Source: Lysobacterales bacterium PRO7 (lineage in GTDB: Bacteria; Pseudomonadota; Gammaproteobacteria; Xanthomonadales; Rhodanobacteraceae). Taken from it: a stretch of 64,000 nucleotides of DNA. The stretch spans positions 186,001-250,000 of the forward strand of contig QWHH01000002.1 in NCBI GenBank assembly GCA_021404785.1, given 5' to 3'. The position numbers and the translations under genes are program-made. The notes under the pieces are model-generated. The model made no database searches and was not told the origin of the DNA. It saw nothing but the letters and a program-made list of their open reading frames with translations. Position 1 is the first letter of the stretch; every line of letters begins with the position of its first letter. Below are positions 8,218-16,372 of the stretch, piece by piece.

Positions 8218-9741
8218 ATGATTCAGCTGCGCCACCTGATTAAGTTGATTTTGAAACGGCCGGACCTGTCGGTGCGCGCCATTGCGCGCCAAGCCCAGGT
8301 CGGCAAGAGCACCGCGCAGCGCTACAGGTTGGCGCTCGCACGCAGCGGCGACACGTGGGAAGCCGTCCAGGGCTTGAGCCTGAAAGAGCTTCACGCTCGC
8401 TACAACCGCAAGCCCCGTCGCGCACCCAAAGCGCCGCCGGACTTCGGCAGGGTGGCTGCGGAAATGGCGGCCAAGCGCAAAGGCGCGACACTGTGGGGCC
8501 TGTGGCGGGAATACCGGGAGGACGCCGGCGACAAGGCCCTGTCCTACTCGCGTTTTGCATACCTCTACAAAGAGCACTGCCGGGACAACGCCACGGTGCT
8601 GCGTCAGGACCATGTCCCGGGCTATGCCGCGTACGTGGATTACTCCGGCCAACGCGCGGCCTACATCGACGCGGCCACGGGGCAGGCGGTGGACGTCGAA
8701 ATCTTCGTGGGCGTGCTGCCGTGCTCGAACCTCATCTTTGCCCGCGCCGCGCTGTCGCAAACGGTGCTCGACTGGCTCGACGTCCACGTGCGCATGCTCG
8801 ACTACTTCGGCGGGGCGCCGCTCACCCTGGTGCCGGACAATCTGCGCGCGGCCGTGGCCAAGAGCGGTCGGGATGGCGAGATCCAACGCGCGTATTTGGC
8901 GTTTGCCGAACACCATCGTATCGCCATCCACCCCGCCCGGCCCTACCGGCCGCGGGACAAAGGGAAGGTGGAAAAATCGGTGAGTATCGTTCAACGGGAA
9001 ATCCTTTTTCCTCTGCGCGCGCGCGTGTTTCACTCCCTCGACGAACTCAACACCGCGTTGCTCGAACGGCTCGACGAGGTCAACCGCCGCCCCTTCCAAA
9101 AAAAGGACCTGGGCAGCCGGTGGGAACGGTTCACGACCCAGGAGAAACCCGCGCTTCAGCCTCTGCCGGCCGAGCGCTTTGCGTATGCCGAAATCGTCGG
9201 GCGCCAACGGGTGCCGAAGGACTACCACGTGCGCATTCACGACCACTTTTACTCGGTGCCTTTCGAACACGTGGGCCACCACGTGGAAGCGTCGATAACG
9301 CCGCAGTGGGTGGAGATCTACCACGCGCACGCGTTGGTGGCGCGGCACCGCCGCAGCGTCGTCAAAGGGGCGCGAACGACGGCCTATGAACACCACCCGG
9401 AGAAAAACCGCGCGCAGTTGGAGCGCACGCCCGAAGGGTTCGCACGGTGGGCCGATGGCGTCGGGCCGAACGTGCGCCGGCTGGTCGAGGCGCAGTTTGA
9501 AAACCGCAAGGTGCCGCTCCAGGGCCTTCACGCCTGCGACGCGCTCAAGAACCTGGCGCACCGCCACGGCGCGCCGCAGCTGGAGCGCGCTGCTGGCAAA
9601 GCGGTGGCGATGCGCATGCTCACGGTGGACGGGGTAAAGCGGTGCTTGAGCGATACAGCCACGGTGGTGCGGTGGCGACCGACGGCGGCGCCGGCCAACC
9701 TTCGCGGCGCCGACCACTACAAGACGGGAGTGGCCGCATGA
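8218..9741 (+). CDS. istA: IS21-family transposase IstA
   Basis: 507 residues if started at the ATG giving MIQLRHLIKL, the usual IstA start; a longer frame upstream reads into the IS end. An N-terminal helix-turn-helix (DLSVRAIARQAQVGKSTAQRY, residues 16-36) precedes an rve/DDE core with all three acidic residues: D141 (VDYSG), D207 (VPDN) and E252 (GKVEKSV). The C-terminal Mu-type beta-barrel region is present. It catalyses cut-and-paste transposition with IstB as helper. The stop overlaps the istB start (ATGA). Confidence 0.93.
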   Translation: MIQLRHLIKLILKRPDLSVRAIARQAQVGKSTAQRYRLALARSGDTWEAVQGLSLKELHARYNRKPRRAPKAPPDFGRVAAEMAAKRKGATLWGLWREYREDAGDKALSYSRFAYLYKEHCRDNATVLRQDHVPGYAAYVDYSGQRAAYIDAATGQAVDVEIFVGVLPCSNLIFARAALSQTVLDWLDVHVRMLDYFGGAPLTLVPDNLRAAVAKSGRDGEIQRAYLAFAEHHRIAIHPARPYRPRDKGKVEKSVSIVQREILFPLRARVFHSLDELNTALLERLDEVNRRPFQKKDLGSRWERFTTQEKPALQPLPAERFAYAEIVGRQRVPKDYHVRIHDHFYSVPFEHVGHHVEASITPQWVEIYHAHALVARHRRSVVKGARTTAYEHHPEKNRAQLERTPEGFARWADGVGPNVRRLVEAQFENRKVPLQGLHACDALKNLAHRHGAPQLERAAGKAVAMRMLTVDGVKRCLSDTATVVRWRPTAAPANLRGADHYKTGVAA

Positions 9742-10655
9742 GCACGGCGCACGACTTGGCGGTGGCGTTTCGCCGTTTGCGGTTGCGCGACATGGCCGAC
9801 ACCCTCGACAGCTGGCAAGGCGCGATGTCGGCGGCGACATTGCGCGTGCTCGAAGCGCTGACCACGGCCAAAGCGAACGGCCAGCACGTGCGCCGGGTCG
9901 AACGCGCGGTGGCCGCGGCGAGGTTGCCGCAATCGGCCGCGCTGACGCAGTTCGTGACCGGCCCTCGGCGCCTGCCGTCCACCGACGCGGCCACGGTGCG
10001 GGCGCTGGAAAACTGCCGCTGGGTGAAGGACGGTCGCGCGATGCTCCTGACCGGGCCATCCGGTGCAGGAAAAACGGCGCTGGCCTGCGCCTGGGCGCGC
10101 GAGGCCATTGAGCGCGGCTACCGCGTGCGGTATTGGGACGCCACGGATTTGTTCGACCGTTGCGAAAACATGGCCCACCGCCACGAACTTGACGCGCTGT
10201 GGCGAGAACTCGACCGCTGCGATTTGCTGGTAATCGACAACTGGCTGACGGTGTGGATGGACGCGCACCGCCAAACGTTGGCGTTTCGCCTGCTGGAACG
10301 CCGCGAAGGCCACCGTTCCACGGTCGTGGCCAGCGTTGAGCCGGTGAGCGCGTGGAGCGGTCGCATGGAAGACGCGCTCATCGCCGAGCAACTGATGGAC
10401 CGGATGGCGCGCGCGCACCGGTTCGAGTTGACGGGGAAATCGTTGCGGCTCGTGCCGGATGACACTGCGGCGGAAGTGTCCCACGAAGCGCTACACAGTG
10501 TCCGGAGGCGCAGGAATCTACAGGATGTAAAATCCTGCGCCTCCGGACACCATGTGTCATCTGTCCCGGGACACAAGAACTGCGGGCGTTGGACACCTGG
10601 CCGCAAACCACCATCGTCCACGAAGCGGGCTGGGAGATCAAAGCGGAAACGTTAG
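9738..10655 (+). CDS. istB: IS21-family helper ATPase IstB (altered C-terminus)
   Basis: AAA+ ATPase that directs IstA to target DNA. Starting at the ATG overlapping the istA stop gives 305 residues, longer than the usual 240-260. Walker A is GPSGAGKT (residues about 105-112). The Walker B region is DLLVIDNW where IstB proteins normally have a second acidic residue (DD or DE), so ATP hydrolysis may be weakened. The last 50 or so residues are translated from the IS end and beyond, across a long palindrome, so the native stop seems lost. Confidence 0.85.
   Translation: MSTAHDLAVAFRRLRLRDMADTLDSWQGAMSAATLRVLEALTTAKANGQHVRRVERAVAAARLPQSAALTQFVTGPRRLPSTDAATVRALENCRWVKDGRAMLLTGPSGAGKTALACAWAREAIERGYRVRYWDATDLFDRCENMAHRHELDALWRELDRCDLLVIDNWLTVWMDAHRQTLAFRLLERREGHRSTVVASVEPVSAWSGRMEDALIAEQLMDRMARAHRFELTGKSLRLVPDDTAAEVSHEALHSVRRRRNLQDVKSCASGHHVSSVPGHKNCGRWTPGRKPPSSTKRAGRSKRKR
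10498..10550. repeat. Perfect 18-bp inverted repeat at the IS21 right end
   Basis: Arms GTGTCCGGAGGCGCAGGA (10498-10515) and its exact complement (10533-10550) enclose a 17-nt loop. It lies inside the extended istB frame, not followed by a T-tract, so it is unlikely to be a simple terminator. It may be a doubled IS end or a small insertion. Confidence 0.8.
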
Positions 10656-10723
10656 CAGCAGTGAGCGCTGTATCAGCCTGCGAGTGGATTTGTGAAACGC
10701 GACGAAGCGAACACCCTCCGCCA

Positions 10724-11827
10724 TCAAGCGTTTTGGTCGTCCAGCGTGCCTTCCGTCGCTGATCCCGTGGCAAAAAGCATTGAGACGAAGAACACTACGC
10801 CTGCGGCCACCGGGTGAAACGCCAGCAGGAGGAATGAGGAGGCGACGCCCAGGTAGTAAAGTCGATACAGTTTAAGTCGTAGACGCTCGTCCCCCGACAG
10901 GGGCTTCGCGGGCTCCAAGCTCAGCGTCATGATGTTGGGATTGGTTTCGTCCACCAACTGCCAGTCGGCTTTGGTTTCGGATTTTGCCGGGGCGGACTCC
11001 ACCGGCTCGAACAAATCTCCCTGCGATGAGCTGTTGGCATCGATCAAGAACCGCTCGTAATAGAGGTCCACATTGAACGCCTGAATGGATACCACCTCGC
11101 CAAAGGACAGGACAACCCGAAACTGATTGATAAGGTTGACCGCCTCCTCTGGTGTGCTTTGCGTGATTTCCCCATAAATCTGCGCGTAGTTGGTCGGAAG
11201 CTCCAAGCCTGATTGATCGTCGCGGTAACCGGAAAGCAAAGGAAAGAGAGTCAGCCATTTCCGTTCGACGTCCGGCAAAGACGACGTAGCCACCGAATAG
11301 CCGACGTATACTTTTCCGCTTTTTAGCGTTATGGCAAGCGGTACGCCGCAGTCCAAGGAATGCGCGTAGATTTGTTCGATGGCGTCGTAAGCACCCACCT
11401 TCTTCATCATGGCCTGCATCAACCGCTGACTTTGAAAGACAGGGAGGTTGAAAAGCCAGGGGAGCACCGCCGCCAGAACCAACGACCAACCAGCGCTTTC
11501 GGCAAAATCGGCCAGGTTGTCGGCATTCTTCTGGGCCGCCCTGTCCACCGCGGCTTGAGCTTTGTCGTCCGCAGCCGCCTTTACTTCTTCGCCAGTCGGC
11601 AGAAGCTCAATGAATTCGTGCTCAATCCTCGAAAAATCTGCGAAATTTTCTTTCGTGAAGTGGTGAACGCAGGCACCAAGCGCCAAAAGACAAACGGCAG
11701 CCACACCCGCGGAAAAATACTGAGGGTGCCCGATTTCTTGCAGGGCTATGAATCGAGTTTGAAGCCATCGCCGCACGAACACCCATCCGGCCGCTAGAGC
11801 TACGGCCGCTATGGTCAGTGCAGACAC
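10724..11827 (-). CDS. Multi-pass membrane protein with a soluble central domain, unknown function
   Basis: 367 residues. Hydrophobic segments are seen at about 1-20, 38-55, 110-130 and as a C-terminal pair (LGVASSFLLLAFHPVAAGVVFFVSMLFATG). The first periplasmic or cytoplasmic loop is acidic and alanine-rich, probably helical. The central domain contains VPLAITLKSGKVYVGYSV and PLLSGYRDD, a pattern of short strands reminiscent of Sm-like barrels; this similarity is a visual impression only. No family was recognised. It is followed downstream by the IS21 remnant and preceded 21 bases upstream by a 68-residue protein on the same strand, possibly one transcript. Confidence 0.75.
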   Translation of the reverse strand: MSALTIAAVALAAGWVFVRRWLQTRFIALQEIGHPQYFSAGVAAVCLLALGACVHHFTKENFADFSRIEHEFIELLPTGEEVKAAADDKAQAAVDRAAQKNADNLADFAESAGWSLVLAAVLPWLFNLPVFQSQRLMQAMMKKVGAYDAIEQIYAHSLDCGVPLAITLKSGKVYVGYSVATSSLPDVERKWLTLFPLLSGYRDDQSGLELPTNYAQIYGEITQSTPEEAVNLINQFRVVLSFGEVVSIQAFNVDLYYERFLIDANSSSQGDLFEPVESAPAKSETKADWQLVDETNPNIMTLSLEPAKPLSGDERLRLKLYRLYYLGVASSFLLLAFHPVAAGVVFFVSMLFATGSATEGTLDDQNA

Positions 11828-11848
11828 TTCGATGGAATCCGAGGCCGC

Positions 11849-12055
11849 TTATTTGCTGCGCATGGTTCGTGCAGCGTTCGCGCCCGCGCTGACGCGAGCG
11901 CGCTCCTTGAACGCTTGGCCAAACTTGATGGCGGCCGAAATCTGATCACGAACAATTCCGTTGGTGAGCAGGGAATAGGGATTTACAACCAGCGCGCCGT
12001 TTCTATCGAACGTGTAAGCGACCGCGGCACGCTTCTGTTCGGTTTTGTCTTTCAT
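11849..12055 (-). CDS. Small basic protein, unknown function
   Basis: 68 residues starting MKDKTEQKRAAVAYTFD. The ATG was chosen because AGGAGGT lies 7 bases upstream; the GTG three codons earlier overlaps that site. No membrane segment or recognised family; predicted helical C-terminal half (QISAAIKFGQAFKERARVSAG). It precedes the membrane protein gene by 21 bases. Confidence 0.65.
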   Translation of the reverse strand: MKDKTEQKRAAVAYTFDRNGALVVNPYSLLTNGIVRDQISAAIKFGQAFKERARVSAGANAARTMRSK

Positions 12056-12183
12056 GGGGGGCACCTCCTACGGCAATCACCATGCTACCCGGAACCACGA
12101 ACCAGCGCCACCAGACCGGGTAAACAGCGCAAGACGCCACCAGGGCCCTTTGGGCCCAGTGTCTTGCCGCTTGGTTGCGGAGG

Positions 12184-12405
12184 TTATTTCTTCTTAAGGA
12201 TTTGGTGAAGGCTCTTATTGCCCTCACGCTCGCGCACCGTGCTCAACTTGGTGTCGCTCCGGTAACCGGGCAGGAAGTCCTGACCGTATTCGCCACGGAG
12301 GGTGCCCACCTTCGTATCACCGCGCTTCTGCCGGATCTCGCCAGTCTTCGGGCTGTTTTGGTCCCGCATGCGACCGTCCAGGCCTTTCGGGTAGTGCTTG
12401 GTCAT
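12184..12405 (-). CDS. Small charged protein, unknown function
   Basis: 73 residues starting MTKHYPKGLDGRMRD, with GAGG 7 bases before the ATG (a GTG four codons earlier overlaps that site). Sequence is hydrophilic with a repeated glycine/lysine pattern (PKTGEIRQKRGDTKVGTL) and ends LHQILKKK. It sits just downstream of the relaxase gene on the same strand, 70 bases away. No family recognised. Confidence 0.65.
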   Translation of the reverse strand: MTKHYPKGLDGRMRDQNSPKTGEIRQKRGDTKVGTLRGEYGQDFLPGYRSDTKLSTVREREGNKSLHQILKKK

Positions 12406-12475
12406 TTTTAACCTCACAAATCCCGGCGAAACGAAGCCGGGCCAAACGCGATGTGGGGTTTCGTTGAATCAACTT

Positions 12476-14035
12476 TCAAGGTCTGCAAGGTCTGCGAACC
12501 ACCCGAGGAGAAGGGCGCTGAACCAAAGCCGGTGGCGTGGGTGCAGAAGGCTTGACGTCGCTTGGCCTATCGTCCCCCGGCACGCCATACGTGCGTCGGC
12601 GCTGTGCCTCGACTTCGTCCAGCGCGCGTTTGGCAAGGTTCACGCGCTCCATCTCCGCCCGGACACCAGATCGTTCACTCGCGCCTTCCTCGGCCCACTT
12701 GGCTTGCGCCAGGGCGATCCGCTGGGCCTCTCGCTTCTGGGCCCACTCACGCCGGCTCAACACGCGCAGCCGGCTGGGAGCCGGCTCTGCTTCGGTGCGT
12801 TCGAGTGCGGCACGTGCCTCGGCAGTTCGAACCATGGCTTCGCCCCGGCGGTTACGGGCGGTGTCGAGACCGACTCGGGCCTCCTCAACGGCACGACGCG
12901 CTTCCAGGGCGCGGCGCAGCACGCCAAAACAGCCAGGGTCTCGCTGACCGTGAAGGGCCAGCGCCTCGGCGTCGGCGAGTGTGCGGCCGAACACCTGCGT
13001 GTAGGCCAACACGGTCCGGCGATTTTGTTCGGTTATTTCAACGCGTACCCGTTCGAGCATGGCTGCAAAGCGCCGAGTCGCCCGCTCGTCCTGCCGCTGC
13101 CGCCGCTGGACTTGCCGGGCCTGGGCGGCGATTGCCCGAGCTCCGGGGCCGCTCGGGTGTAGATTCCTGTAGCTCCGGGTGCCGGGTCCTTCCGGCCGTG
13201 CTATCCGCACACGAGATGCCGACCCAACGCGCAGCGCAGAGGCACCGCGCGCCAAGCGAAGATAATCAGAAAAAATAATCCGATTGCTCGCCCGTATGTG
13301 CATGTTGGTATCGGACGCCAGCAGATTTCGCCGCCGCATTGCCGTGATGGACCGCCCTAGGTGGACCGTAGGCCTCCTCGTCAACACGATGGCCCGCGCA
13401 TAGTCGCCGCGAGCCGCCGCGTCGTCGGCTTGGGCTTTGAGCGTGCGGTGGTCAACGCGCTCGGCCAAGCCAGCGCGCGCCAGGTGTCGGTTGGTGATGT
13501 CGGCAACCGCCTCGCGCAACGCACGGACCTCGACTGGACCGGTTGCCCGGTCGTCGAGCACGCGCACCTTGGCGCCCAATCCCTCGGGTCCTACGCGGCG
13601 CGTGGTCATCAAAATGTGGGCATGATGGTTGCGCTGGTCCCCGCGCGCGTCGGGGGCGTGCGTGGCCGCCATCGTGGCGACGCCATAGCGGTTGACCAGC
13701 CACCGGCACACCTCGCCCACCAAGTCGGCACGACCGCCGGCCGAGAGTTCTGCCGGCAGCGCCACCACGGCCTCACGCGCGACCCGTCCATTTCGGCCCC
13801 GCACCTCGGCAGCTTCGCAAGCGTTGAACAACGCCGATGGATTGGACGCCCAGACGGCAGCACCTGCCGGTGCGAAAAAATCGACACGCTCCACGCCGCG
13901 GCGTTTGGTGTAGTCGTGGACCTCACCGGTCCGTTCGTCCTCGATACGAACGCCTGCACGGTAAGCGGCGGCGGCCGTGGCGGATTCACCGCGGGTGCGG
14001 GAAAACACTTTCAAGCGGACGTGGTAGAGGGCCAT
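12476..14035 (-). CDS. MobA/MobL-family (MobQ) relaxase
   Basis: 519 residues. It begins MALYHVRLKVFSRTRGESATAAAAYRAG, the classic start of MobA/MobL relaxases, with the likely nicking tyrosine at about residue 25 and the metal-binding histidines in NHHAH (residues 136-140). GGAG lies 9 bases before this ATG, so two earlier starts were rejected. The C-terminal half is alanine/arginine-rich, long helical or coiled coil. The enzyme nicks oriT and pilots the strand into a recipient through a helper secretion system. The matching oriT is at 15543-15590, 1.5 kb upstream with two other genes between. Confidence 0.93.
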   Translation of the reverse strand: MALYHVRLKVFSRTRGESATAAAAYRAGVRIEDERTGEVHDYTKRRGVERVDFFAPAGAAVWASNPSALFNACEAAEVRGRNGRVAREAVVALPAELSAGGRADLVGEVCRWLVNRYGVATMAATHAPDARGDQRNHHAHILMTTRRVGPEGLGAKVRVLDDRATGPVEVRALREAVADITNRHLARAGLAERVDHRTLKAQADDAAARGDYARAIVLTRRPTVHLGRSITAMRRRNLLASDTNMHIRASNRIIFSDYLRLARGASALRVGSASRVRIARPEGPGTRSYRNLHPSGPGARAIAAQARQVQRRQRQDERATRRFAAMLERVRVEITEQNRRTVLAYTQVFGRTLADAEALALHGQRDPGCFGVLRRALEARRAVEEARVGLDTARNRRGEAMVRTAEARAALERTEAEPAPSRLRVLSRREWAQKREAQRIALAQAKWAEEGASERSGVRAEMERVNLAKRALDEVEAQRRRTYGVPGDDRPSDVKPSAPTPPALVQRPSPRVVRRPCRP

Positions 14036-14227
14036 GCCGACGTTCTCCATCAAAGTCAGTTCACCTTATGGCACGACACAGAACCCGCAAGGCACAATCT
14101 CCATCTACGAGACGAACGCCTTGCAGACTGCCATGGTCGGCGTCCCTGCCCCCTGCTCCTCCCGCTTGCCCCTTGCACTCCCTGGTCAATCACGCCAGCA
14201 TTCACGCTCACCCAGGCTGCCTAATCC

Positions 14228-14902
14228 GTGAACGCTACTCAAGACTCGAACCCCGCCAATGACCTTCGCCGTGTGGCCGGCACCCGCCGGTTTCATACGG
14301 TTCTTGCTGACCCGCCTTGGCGCTTTCAAAACCGCACGGGAAAGATGGCCCCGGAGCACCGCCGCTTGAGCCGCTACGGCACGATGACGCTGGACGACAT
14401 CTGCGCGTTGCCGGTGGCCGACCTTACGGCCGAGCCGGCACACCTTTACTTGTGGGTGCCCAACGCGCTAATGCCCGAAGGTTTGCGAGTGATGGAAGCC
14501 TGGGGCTTCCAGTACAAGTCGAACCTCGTTTGGCACAAGATCCGAAAGGACGGTGGCCCAGACGGTCGCGGAGTCGGTTTTTACTTTCGGAACACCACCG
14601 AATTGTTGCTATTCGGCGTGCGTGGCAAGAACGCTCGCACTCTGGCGCCGGGTCGGCGTCAGGTCAACTTTCTGGCGACGCAGAAACGCGAGCACTCCCG
14701 GAAACCAGACGAGCAATACCCGTTGATTGAGGCGTGTAGCCCTGGGCCTCGGCTCGAACTTTTCGCCCGGGGTTCTCGCCCAGGGTGGACAGTATTCGGC
14801 AACCAAGCCGACGACTACAGCCCGACTTGGAAGACTTACGCGAATCACTCGCAAGCGCACCGCGCCGCTGGCAAGACGGCGCGGGGTCAATCTTCGACGT
14901 AA
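14228..14902 (+). CDS. MT-A70-family DNA adenine methyltransferase
   Basis: 224 residues. The N6-adenine catalytic motif DPPW is at residues 28-31 and the MT-A70 features follow (YGTMTLDDICALPV; HLYLWVPNALM; WGFQYKSNLVWHK; FRNTTELLLFGVRG). The enzyme transfers a methyl group from S-adenosylmethionine to adenine. Its 3' end overlaps by 16 bases the 3' end of a BglII-like endonuclease gene on the other strand, so it is probably the protective methylase of a Type II restriction-modification system. The target is not readable from sequence; MT-A70 proteins also occur as solitary phage-type methylases. Confidence 0.9.
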   Translation: MNATQDSNPANDLRRVAGTRRFHTVLADPPWRFQNRTGKMAPEHRRLSRYGTMTLDDICALPVADLTAEPAHLYLWVPNALMPEGLRVMEAWGFQYKSNLVWHKIRKDGGPDGRGVGFYFRNTTELLLFGVRGKNARTLAPGRRQVNFLATQKREHSRKPDEQYPLIEACSPGPRLELFARGSRPGWTVFGNQADDYSPTWKTYANHSQAHRAAGKTARGQSST

Positions 14903-15474
14903 AGGCCCTCACTGATTCCGAACACGAGCACCGGGCAACCGCCACCGCCACCGCCTTCAATTCGCGGCACGAGTTTCGACATGTGCGTGGTGCTGTTGCC
15001 GTAGGAGCTTCCCTTGTCCAGCTCGTTGAAGATTCGCTGGAGTTCCGAGCAACGCGTGATGATGACGCCGACACTGATGGCGCGCAGGTCGAACAACAAG
15101 CGGAAGTTGTTCAAGTCCCGGTCAAAAAATGGATCTTTGTTGTTCCATTCGATTTCGAGGGCCACACGGTTCTTGAAGCAGTCGACTTTGTGGGTCGGCG
15201 TGTCCATCGTGTGGTCGTCCACACGGATTTGAGTCTCAAACTTCTTTTCCTTCCACCCACGCGCCGCCAGCTTTCCGTCAATCCAACCGGAAATCTCCGA
15301 CTTACTGCCGCCGGGCGCACGGACTTTGCTCCGATACAGACGGAACTCGTTGAGCACCGCTTGAATGTCGGCGAACTCATTGGGAAAGTCAGTGGCCAAG
15401 ATGGCCGTGGCATGCCGCCACTCGTGGATCTCGTAGTGGTCGAGGATGAACTTACTCAATCTTTCGATGGGCAT
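14887..15474 (-). CDS. BglII/BstYI-like Type II restriction endonuclease
   Basis: 195 residues. The region HKVDCFKNRVALEIEWNNKD contains D98, E107 and E109, the spacing (+9, +11) of the BglII active-site residues D84, E93 and Q95; the third position is Glu here. The surrounding IEWNNKDPFFDRDLNNFR resembles the core of BglII-fold enzymes, which cut GATC-centred sites. It converges with and overlaps an adenine methyltransferase gene, the expected partner. No control (C) protein gene is adjacent. The function is inferred from motif and context; activity and specificity are unknown. Confidence 0.82.
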   Translation of the reverse strand: MPIERLSKFILDHYEIHEWRHATAILATDFPNEFADIQAVLNEFRLYRSKVRAPGGSKSEISGWIDGKLAARGWKEKKFETQIRVDDHTMDTPTHKVDCFKNRVALEIEWNNKDPFFDRDLNNFRLLFDLRAISVGVIITRCSELQRIFNELDKGSSYGNSTTHMSKLVPRIEGGGGGGCPVLVFGISEGLYVED

Positions 15475-15542
15475 GTGCGGATCCCGCAGGTCTCCCCGGA
15501 TCCTAGACGGAGGAGGGGCCGCTGCATAGACGCACGCTCGCC

Positions 15543-15590
15543 GCCACCCGGTGGCGGGGCAAACCCATCGGGTTTGCGTAAGTGCGCTGT
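15543..15590 (+). promoter_or_regulatory. oriT, RSF1010/MobQ type
   Basis: A perfect 8-bp inverted repeat (GCAAACCC, loop ATC, GGGTTTGC; 15559-15577) is followed at once by GTAAGTGCGC, the conserved nick-region core of MobQ plasmids such as RSF1010 (inverted repeat then GTAAGTGCGCCCT). A second inverted repeat (CCGCCAC/GTGGCGG) precedes it. It lies between the endonuclease and TraD-like genes and matches the family of the relaxase present. Confidence 0.85.
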
Positions 15591-15692
15591 TGCTCCGTTC
15601 CTCCCGCTCCGATTCCGCCCCAGATTCCAGCCCTTGCGCCGGTATACTTTTTTGCTATTCATGGTGGAGATTCCGACCAAGGACCGCCCACC

Positions 15693-16007
15693 ATGACGCC
15701 GGACGTTGCCCGCCCCACCCTCTCCGAACTGCTCTACACGCTCGACCGCGCCACGCGCCTTTACCGCGAGTCCATCAAGCACGCGCCCGGCGAACTTGAC
15801 CGCTTGGGCTGGTCCACATTGAGCGACTTGGCCGAACGCACCGCCACTCAAGCGCGTCTGGTGCTCAACCGCACGACCATGCCGGATCGCTCCCACTACG
15901 ATTTCGAGCCGCCGCTTGGCTTCATCGACCGAGCCTTGGGCACGCGCCTACACGAACGGCGCGAGCGCCTGCGCGGAACCTCCGCCCCACGGCCGCGCCT
16001 CCACTGA
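15693..16007 (+). CDS. Small mobilization-associated protein, unknown function
   Basis: 104 residues starting MTPDVARPTLSELLYTLDRA, all predicted helical, hydrophilic, with a basic C-terminus (LHERRERLRGTSAPRPR). The ATG was preferred over a longer upstream frame that would run through the oriT-proximal region. It overlaps the following TraD-like gene by one base (TGATG), so the two are coupled. From its place beside oriT it may be an accessory protein of the relaxosome; no family was recognised. Confidence 0.65.
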   Translation: MTPDVARPTLSELLYTLDRATRLYRESIKHAPGELDRLGWSTLSDLAERTATQARLVLNRTTMPDRSHYDFEPPLGFIDRALGTRLHERRERLRGTSAPRPRLH

Positions 16008-16345
16008 TGGCCACCGTTGACGAACGCCTGACGGCGCGGATTGCCGCCACCTCGCACCGGCTCGGTCAGTTAAAAGCGCGCGAGCTCCTTCGCGAAATGA
16101 GGGCCACCGAGCGCCGGCGGTCGAGCGAGCGCCGTGCGCTGGCGCGTCGCCGCGTCGAGTTGGGCGACGCCGCCATCAAAGCGGGTTGTGGCGATTGGTT
16201 GCCGGCGGAAATCGTCGGAGTTTTGCTCGACGCGCGCGAGCGGTTTGGCTCGTCGTCAACGCAGCGGTTGGGCATGCGAAAGCGGGGGGAGGCGCACATA
16301 GCGGGAACGCCCAACGCCCTGGGCGCCTCGGGCACGCTTCATTGA
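16007..16345 (+). CDS. TraD-like small conjugal transfer/mobilization protein
   Basis: 112 residues. The N-terminal part is basic and helical (TSHRLGQLKARELLREMRATERRRSSERRALARRR), followed by VELGDAAIKAG, the arrangement of the short TraD/MobC-type mobilization proteins (TraD family of Ti plasmids, not the coupling ATPase). The C-terminus WLPAEIVGVLLDARERF is also typical. It probably binds DNA or the relaxase at oriT. Cotranscribed with the 104-residue gene before it. Confidence 0.7.
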   Translation: MATVDERLTARIAATSHRLGQLKARELLREMRATERRRSSERRALARRRVELGDAAIKAGCGDWLPAEIVGVLLDARERFGSSSTQRLGMRKRGEAHIAGTPNALGASGTLH

Positions 16346-16372
16346 ATGCGGGATTCCGGGCCCCCAACGGCG

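Larger units (their letters stand above)
8093..10595 (+). mobile_element. IS21-family insertion sequence (ends tentative)
   Basis: Contains an istA-istB pair with the characteristic 4-base overlap. Candidate ends are TGTCC at 8093 and its complement GGACA at 10591-10595, giving about 2.5 kb, normal for IS21. The terminal sequences are only imperfect inverted repeats (about 10 of 16), and further TGTCC/GGACA copies occur inside both ends, as in the multiple terminal repeats of this family. No target duplication could be identified, so the exact borders are uncertain. Confidence 0.6.

Noticed and set aside
8116-10059. 647-codon minus-strand open frame opposite istA/istB
   Set aside because: Arginine/proline-rich shadow of the GC-rich istA/istB coding frame, no start signal or family features.
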